Source of the DNA: a candidate division WS6 bacterium GW2011_GWC2_36_7
GTDB taxonomy: Bacteria; Patescibacteriota; Dojkabacteria; SC72
Length of the DNA stretch: 8,134 nucleotides
Direction: 5' to 3'
NCBI GenBank assembly: GCA_000991805.1
Contig: LBSF01000046.1
Span: 1 to 8,134, forward strand
The notes beneath the pieces are model-generated. The model searched no databases. It saw nothing but the letters and a program-made list of their open reading frames with translations, and had not been told where the DNA came from. The position numbers and the translations under genes are program-made. Positions 1-3,202 of the stretch are shown piece by piece; within the stretch, counting starts at the first letter, position 1, and each line of letters opens with the position of its first letter.

Positions 1-106
1 TGTTAAAAGTATTGATATAATCAGAAGAGCTCTGAGCAAAGATACTAGAAGGTAATATTAAAATTACTCCCAGTACTAATGAAAGTGCCCAGAATAGTTT
101 CTTCAT
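1..106 (-). CDS. Secreted/membrane protein, N-terminal fragment (DUF2207-like, partial)
   Basis: Only the first 35 codons are inside the window; the gene runs off the left edge. It starts with ATG and encodes a clear signal peptide: MKK, a hydrophobic stretch (LFWALSLVLGVILIL), then a cleavage-like SIFA/QSS site. The mature protein begins SSDYINTFN. The start is supported by an AAGGA Shine-Dalgarno sequence 7 nt upstream that overlaps the lemA stop, the only good one in the window. It lies 9 nt after lemA, so the two are cotranscribed. Proteins encoded beside LemA are typically DUF2207 or TPM-domain (YgcG) membrane proteins. The residues after cleavage resemble the start of DUF2207 proteins, but so little is visible that the family is inference; a TPM-domain protein is the main alternative. 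Confidence 0.6.
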   Translation of the reverse strand, partial: MKKLFWALSLVLGVILILPSSIFAQSSSDYINTFN

Positions 107-115
107 ATTTAGTCC

Positions 116-667
116 TTAGAATTTTATCTCAACATTCTTCTGCTCTTCTTCTGAAGCCTCAAAGAAAGGCTCTGCCTTGAAACCCAACATATTAGCTAAA
201 ATATTGTTTGGGAATACAACGATTGTTGTATTAAAGTCTCTAACGGTACCATTGTAAAATCTTCTAGATTTCTGGATATTATCTTCTAAATCCTTAAGAC
301 TTGTTTGAAGCTCCAGGAAGTTTGTGTTTGCTTTCAATTCAGGATAGTTTTCCGCTAATGCAAAGATCTTTGAAAGACCCTTGGATAGTTGATCCTCAAT
401 TTGAGCTTTCTCCTCAAAAGAGCCGGCAGACATTGCCTTGCTTCTTAATTCTGTAACTGATTCAAATGTACCTTTCTCATGCTGTGCATATCCTTTAACT
501 ATAGATACAAGATTTGGGATCATATCATATCTTTGCTTTAGCATCGTCTCGATATCTGCTGATGCTTCACCGATCACAACCTTTTGTCTTACAAGTTTAT
601 TGTAAAGAGAAACTAATATTACTGCTAAAAGTAATATGATTCCTAATATTATGTATAGTGCTGTCAT
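116..667 (-). CDS. lemA: LemA family protein
   Basis: Complete 183-residue protein, the usual LemA length. One N-terminal membrane helix (residues 4-22) is followed by the family signature (about 24-60): YNKLVRQKV, then EASADIETMLKQRYDMIPNL, then the long coiled helical domain with ENYPELKANTNFLELQ (about 107-122) and the F..NT.IVVFPNNILA segment (about 144-160). LemA proteins are membrane-anchored with a helical bundle on one side of the membrane; their biochemical role is not established. The start ATG immediately precedes the membrane helix, with no convincing ribosome binding site. A predicted promoter lies 30-60 nt upstream, beyond the terminator of the preceding gene. The secreted DUF2207-like gene follows at 9 nt, so this is a two-gene envelope operon. 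Family assignment is very secure; function is not. Confidence 0.96.
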   Translation of the reverse strand: MTALYIILGIILLLAVILVSLYNKLVRQKVVIGEASADIETMLKQRYDMIPNLVSIVKGYAQHEKGTFESVTELRSKAMSAGSFEEKAQIEDQLSKGLSKIFALAENYPELKANTNFLELQTSLKDLEDNIQKSRRFYNGTVRDFNTTIVVFPNNILANMLGFKAEPFFEASEEEQKNVEIKF

Positions 668-698
668 ATAAATGCGATCTTAAGTTATATATATCTTC

Positions 699-727
699 AT
701 TTTAGATTCTTTCCATACGGAATGCAA
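699..727 (-). promoter_or_regulatory. Predicted sigma70-type promoter of lemA
   Basis: On the minus strand, TTGCAT (722-727) is followed after 17 bp by TAAAAT (699-704, 5/6 to consensus). It lies between the upstream terminator and the lemA start and would give a leader of about 25 nt. The same -35 hexamer appears before lexA. Pattern match by eye only. Confidence 0.42.
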
Positions 728-730
728 TAT

Positions 731-758
731 AAAAAGAAACCCCTCCAAGTGAGGGGTT
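731..758 (-). terminator. Rho-independent terminator after the lysine-rich gene
   Basis: A perfect 8-bp inverted repeat (AACCCCTC / GAGGGGTT, arms 738-745 and 751-758) with a 5-nt loop. On the minus strand it is followed by a T-rich run (TTTCTTTTTATA). It begins 24 nt past the stop of the lysine-rich gene and separates it from the lemA operon. Confidence 0.85.
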
Positions 759-781
759 GTACAGGCATGTGTAGGTTTAAA

Positions 782-973
782 CTATTTCTTCTTAGCTACT
801 TTCTTTGTAGCTTTCTTCTTAACAACCTTTTTAACGGTTGTTTTCTTTACAGCCTTTTTAGCAACTTTCTTCTTTGCTACCTTTTTTACAGTTTTTTTGA
901 CAACCTTCTTGACTGTCTTTTTTGCTGCTGGCTTTTTAACAACTTTTTTCTTTGTTGTTTTAGCTTTGGGCAT
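782..973 (-). CDS. Lysine-rich histone H1/Hc1-like small protein
   Basis: A 63-residue protein made almost only of Lys, Val, Ala and Thr, organised as loose repeats of KKxVKK and AKKxVKK after a short MPKAKTTKKK start. This composition matches the C-terminal tails of histone H1-like, Hc1-like and AlgP-like bacterial proteins, which bind DNA through charge rather than a fold. The inferred role is nucleoid compaction or nucleic-acid binding. There is no folded domain, membrane segment or signal peptide. A TTGACA promoter lies just upstream, the stop is TAG, and a strong terminator follows, so it is a monocistronic gene and not a low-complexity accident. There is no Shine-Dalgarno sequence. Frames on the opposite strand are shadows of the AAR-rich codons. 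A detached tail of a larger protein is possible but nothing upstream supports it. Confidence 0.82.
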   Translation of the reverse strand: MPKAKTTKKKVVKKPAAKKTVKKVVKKTVKKVAKKKVAKKAVKKTTVKKVVKKKATKKVAKKK

Positions 974-1003
974 TTTTGTAAAGGTAATAGATTAAATACT
1001 ATT

Positions 1004-1031
1004 AATTTAACACTTGGGTGAAGAATGTCAA
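1004..1031 (-). promoter_or_regulatory. Predicted promoter of the lysine-rich gene
   Basis: A consensus -35 TTGACA on the minus strand (1026-1031), a 16-bp spacer, and a TAAATT -10-like hexamer (1004-1009). The leader would be about 22-25 nt. It lies between the tRNA and the gene, so the gene need not depend on readthrough from the tRNA. Confidence 0.5.
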
Positions 1032-1057
1032 TATGGAGGAGATATGGAAGAAAGATA

Positions 1058-1131
1058 TCGGGGTGACACGACTTGAACGTGCGACCTCTGCGTCCCAAAC
1101 GCAGCGTTCTAGCCAACTGAACTACACCCCG
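1058..1131 (-). tRNA. tRNA-Pro (anticodon UGG)
   Basis: A 74-nt cloverleaf reads cleanly on the minus strand. The acceptor stem is CGGGGTG/CACCCCG (7 bp). The D arm is GTTC-(9-nt loop with GG)-GAAC. The anticodon stem is CTGCG/CGCAG with loop TTTGGGA, giving anticodon TGG. The variable loop is AGGTC. The T arm is GCACG-TTCAAGT-CGTGT. The discriminator base is A. The genome does not encode CCA here (the next bases are TAT), so the tail must be added by a CCA-adding enzyme. UGG can read all or most proline codons by wobble. It stands alone, between the DUF4870-like gene's terminator and the lysine-rich gene's promoter. Confidence 0.96.
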
Positions 1132-1142
1132 ATAACTGTGAG

Positions 1143-1151
1143 ATTTTAACA
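1143..1151 (-). promoter_or_regulatory. Possible extended -10 element of the tRNA-Pro gene
   Basis: The minus strand reads TGTTAAAAT, an extended -10 (TGn plus TAAAAT, 5/6), ending 11 nt before the mature tRNA 5' end. Its -35 region is an A/T run with no consensus. It sits just after the terminator of the upstream gene, where a tRNA promoter is expected. Confidence 0.35.
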
Positions 1152-1160
1152 CAACATGGG

Positions 1161-1193
1161 AAAAGAAAAAAGGGAGATGTTTAGTCTCCCTTT
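1161..1193 (-). terminator. Rho-independent terminator of the DUF4870-like gene
   Basis: A 9-bp perfect inverted repeat (AAAGGGAGA at 1169-1177, TCTCCCTTT at 1185-1193) with a 7-nt loop. On the minus strand it is followed by TTTCTTTT. It starts 27 nt past the TAA stop of the gene at 1220-1555 and insulates it from the tRNA. Confidence 0.85.
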
Positions 1194-1219
1194 ATATATC
1201 TATTTCAATCCGTTATCTA

Positions 1220-1555
1220 TTAGATAGCAGAGAGTAATTTTAGGCCCAATCCTGAGATTACAGGAACATCAAATCTCTCACCCTTGTATGCCTTGAACAT
1301 ACCTACAAGAATAAGAACTACTGTAACAGGAGCTAGTAACCAACCGATTACTGGTACCCATGAGAAGAACTGAAGAACACCTACCAATGTATATTGTGCT
1401 CCCATATATCTTACGAAATTATCATCCTTTTCTACGAACATAAGAATAAGACCGACAATAGGAATACATGCGAGTACACCCATCCATTGATTCTTCTCGT
1501 TGTACTTTATCTCTTCTAATGTAAATATTTTTTTGGCTTTCTTTTCTTCTGCCAT
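1220..1555 (-). CDS. Small membrane protein, DUF4870/Tic20-like
   Basis: A 111-residue protein with a charged lysine-rich N terminus (1-22) and hydrophobic segments at about 25-41, 54-66 and 67-88. It resembles the DUF4870/Tic20-like group: a first helix ending in a short polar turn, a conserved FVRYMGAQY segment before the second helix (compare FVRfHakQ in the family), a WVPVIGWLLAP turn, and a membrane-proximal KGERFDVPVI motif close to the family's G-x-x-[WF]-x-[IV]-P. Function is unknown; it should lie in the cytoplasmic membrane with three helices. It is monocistronic, with a candidate promoter facing away from lexA and a strong terminator. The ATG start lacks a Shine-Dalgarno sequence. 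The family call rests on motif resemblance only. Confidence 0.78.
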   Translation of the reverse strand: MAEEKKAKKIFTLEEIKYNEKNQWMGVLACIPIVGLILMFVEKDDNFVRYMGAQYTLVGVLQFFSWVPVIGWLLAPVTVVLILVGMFKAYKGERFDVPVISGLGLKLLSAI

Positions 1556-1575
1556 ATTAGTAACGTCACAATAAA

Positions 1576-1603
1576 ATTATTTATATAAATAGGATACTAT
1601 CAA
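1576..1603 (-). promoter_or_regulatory. Predicted promoter of the DUF4870-like gene
   Basis: On the minus strand TTGATA (1598-1603, 5/6), a 16-bp spacer and AATAAT (1576-1581, 5/6). It faces away from lexA, with its -35 about 20 bp from the nearest GTATAC palindrome, so LexA might also affect it. Match by eye in an AT-rich region. Confidence 0.4.
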
Positions 1604-1622
1604 GGTAGTTGGTTTACAAGGG

Positions 1623-1696
1623 GTATACTACAGGTAGTTGCATAGGTATACCAAATAGGTATACTGGTATATATAAATAATTTGTCAACAGTATAC
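1623..1696. promoter_or_regulatory. Cluster of GTATAC palindromes, candidate LexA operator
   Basis: The self-complementary hexamer GTATAC occurs at 1623-1628, 1646-1651, 1659-1664 and 1691-1696, with a near match GTATAT at 1667-1672. Two are extended: GGTATACC (a full 8-bp palindrome) and AGGTATACT. The copies lie in the spacer, overlap the -10 hexamer of the lexA promoter, and flank the lexA start codon. This is where an autoregulating repressor would bind. It differs from the classic LexA boxes (CTGT-N8-ACAG, GAAC-N4-GTTC). Assignment to LexA is inference from position. A direct repeat GGTAGTTG (1604-1611, 1633-1640) lies on the left flank. Confidence 0.5.
1638..1665 (+). promoter_or_regulatory. 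Predicted lexA promoter
   Basis: TTGCAT (1638-1643), a 16-bp spacer and TATACT (1660-1665, 5/6). The -10 is itself part of a GTATAC palindrome, so a bound repressor would block it. The leader would be about 27 nt, with no Shine-Dalgarno sequence. Confidence 0.45.
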
Positions 1697-1698
1697 AT

Positions 1699-2355
1699 AT
1701 GGGAGATATTCTAACAGAGAAGCAGATATTGGTCCTGAAGGCTATTCGTGATTTCTTCATAGCTAATACTTGTGCACCATCTTTAACTGAACTACAGCGA
1801 ATATTAGGGATATCAACGAAGCGAGGTGTGGTTGTTCATCTCATGGCTTTGGAAAGAAAGGGATATATTATTAGAACCAATGAGCCAAGAGGTATACGCT
1901 TAGTAGATGAAGATGAGGAATCCGTAGCCTTTGAATATATGGTTGGTATACCTATACTGGGTTATGTGAATGCTGGAACTCCATTAGTAAATGCTGTTGA
2001 AGAGAATCTTGGAGTACTTAAGGTTCAAGGTAAGATTCTCGGGAAGGTAAAGAAAGGCTTGTTCTCAGTTATAGTCAAAGGGGACTCCATGAATGAAGAA
2101 GTTATTGATGGAACAAAGATATCCGATGGGAACTATCTCATTGTAGACAAGGATAGTGCTGTCGAGGATGGAGATGTTGTAGTAGCTATCATTGAAAACT
2201 CAGCTACAGTTAAGAAGATCAAGAGAGGCAAAGATATGGTTACTTTGTATCCTAATTCCAACAACCCAATACACCAACCGATATTTGTTAATAGAGATTG
2301 GAGTGGCTTAATCAATGGGAAGGTAATCAAAGTTTTAGAGAAGCCTACTATCTAA
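1699..2355 (+). CDS. lexA: LexA repressor (SOS response regulator, S24 autoprotease)
   Basis: A complete 218-residue LexA, slightly longer than the usual 200-210. Residues 5-68 are the winged helix (LTEKQ, then APSLTELQRILGIS, then LERKGYIIR, then RGIRL). Residues 83-218 are the S24 latent protease. All self-cleavage features are present: the Ala92-Gly93 scissile bond in ILGYVNAGTP, the catalytic serine Ser130 in VKGDSM, and the general base Lys172 in ATVKKIKR. It should repress DNA-damage genes and cleave itself when RecA filaments form. The start is the ATG just after a GTATAC palindrome; no Shine-Dalgarno sequence is visible. The promoter overlaps a cluster of GTATAC palindromes, which suggests autoregulation. 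The 3' end overlaps the convergent nrdG gene by 8 nt. No other SOS gene is in the window. Confidence 0.95.
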   Translation: MGDILTEKQILVLKAIRDFFIANTCAPSLTELQRILGISTKRGVVVHLMALERKGYIIRTNEPRGIRLVDEDEESVAFEYMVGIPILGYVNAGTPLVNAVEENLGVLKVQGKILGKVKKGLFSVIVKGDSMNEEVIDGTKISDGNYLIVDKDSAVEDGDVVVAIIENSATVKKIKRGKDMVTLYPNSNNPIHQPIFVNRDWSGLINGKVIKVLEKPTI

Positions 2356-3040
2356 TCTCAGCATTTAAAACGTAGGGCTTAATATTCTTTTTAAGAGTTT
2401 TAAGCTCTCGCTCAGTAAAAGAATTTTGTTCTGAGAGGGTAGGGTTTATGGTTTTTCCTGCTCTGAAGTTTTGAACATAATATTGTTTTGCGCCATTAAT
2501 CATTCCCCCTATGGCTATTGATGATTCTACAGTATGTAGGCCTTTAACATATGTGGTTCTAAATTCATATTCAATATCAGAATTCATAATAATGTCTATA
2601 GATTGCTTAACATTCTCTAAGGCATGCTTTCCTGTAAAGGTAAGATAATCTCCCTCTGGGTATTTAATATCCATTGAAATATAATCAATCATCTGGAGTT
2701 TGATCATTTTCTTGAGCTTATTTGGAAGTAATCCATTAGTATCAAGTTTAACAAGGTATCCAAGGCCCTTTATAGACCTTATGAATGGTTCTAGGTCATC
2801 GTAGAGAAGGGGTTCTCCCCCAGTTATAACCACGGCATCTAATTTATCTTTACGGGATTTAAGAAACTTGAGCACTTTCTCAGGATCGTAGACTTCTTCT
2901 GGTGCAATATCCTGTATAACCAACTCTGGGTTATGGCAATATTCACATCTTAAATTACATCCATGCGTGAATACAATAGCAGACAGCTTGCCAGGATAGT
3001 CAATTAAAGATAGCTTTTCTAACCCCGCAATCTTTAGCAT
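2348..3040 (-). CDS. nrdG: Anaerobic ribonucleotide reductase activating protein (radical SAM)
   Basis: A 230-residue radical SAM enzyme that generates the glycyl radical on class III ribonucleotide reductase using a [4Fe-4S] cluster and S-adenosylmethionine. Visible features: LSLIDYPGKLSAIVFTHG at the N terminus, typical of the longer NrdG group; the cluster motif CNLRCEYC (Cys28, 32, 35); the SAM-binding TGGEPLL (about 73-79); then KLDTNG and YISMDIKYP. I chose the ATG at 3040 and not the in-frame TTG 9 nt upstream: MLKIAGLEKLSLIDYPG is the normal family start, and this ATG overlaps the stop of the glycyl-radical ORF in an ATGCTAA arrangement, implying translational coupling. It is the last gene of the nrdR-nrdD-nrdG operon and overlaps lexA tail to tail by 8 nt, with no terminator visible. 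Confidence 0.93.
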   Translation of the reverse strand: MLKIAGLEKLSLIDYPGKLSAIVFTHGCNLRCEYCHNPELVIQDIAPEEVYDPEKVLKFLKSRKDKLDAVVITGGEPLLYDDLEPFIRSIKGLGYLVKLDTNGLLPNKLKKMIKLQMIDYISMDIKYPEGDYLTFTGKHALENVKQSIDIIMNSDIEYEFRTTYVKGLHTVESSIAIGGMINGAKQYYVQNFRAGKTINPTLSEQNSFTERELKTLKKNIKPYVLNAEIR

Positions 3041-3174
3041 GTAGTACAACCCATTTTAAAGAATTTTCTATCACTCCATTCTGCCTGCTTACCAATATTC
3101 CACTGGTTTACAGGTCTGATATATCCTACGACTCTGGAATACACCTCACACTTTTGTCTTGTAATTTTTTTCAT
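3034..3174 (-). CDS. Glycyl-radical domain of class III RNR encoded as a separate 46-residue ORF
   Basis: This short ORF encodes exactly what the preceding nrdD frame lacks: the NrdD C terminus with the glycyl radical site. It reads MKKITRQKCEVYSRVVGY (radical Gly17 in RVVGY), then IRPVNQWNIGKQAEWSDRKFF, ending MGCTTC. These motifs match the end of NrdD proteins residue for residue. It lies 28 nt after the nrdD stop in the +1 frame, and its stop overlaps the nrdG ATG by 7 nt. It begins with ATG-AAA-AAA and has no Shine-Dalgarno sequence, like most genes here. The 28-nt gap is very AT-rich, as intergenic DNA would be, and contains TATAAT. The frame stays open upstream to about 3294, but that part is a shadow of nrdD. 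It could be an independent radical-bearing subunit (like GrcA for pyruvate formate-lyase), the product of +1 frameshifting at nrdD, or one half of a gene broken by an indel. Confidence 0.8.
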   Translation of the reverse strand: MKKITRQKCEVYSRVVGYIRPVNQWNIGKQAEWSDRKFFKMGCTTC

Positions 3175-3202
3175 AACTTTGGACAGTAAAAAATTATATA
3201 CA

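Noticed and set aside
722..1152. Open frames antisense to or out of frame with the lysine-rich gene and the tRNA
   Set aside because: They arise from the repetitive AAR codons (Phe/Leu/Cys-rich shadows) or read through the tRNA gene; none resembles a protein family.
3041..3049. TTG start of nrdG, three codons upstream
   Set aside because: The ATG at 3040 gives the family-typical N terminus and the coupled ATGCTAA overlap; the three extra residues have no support.
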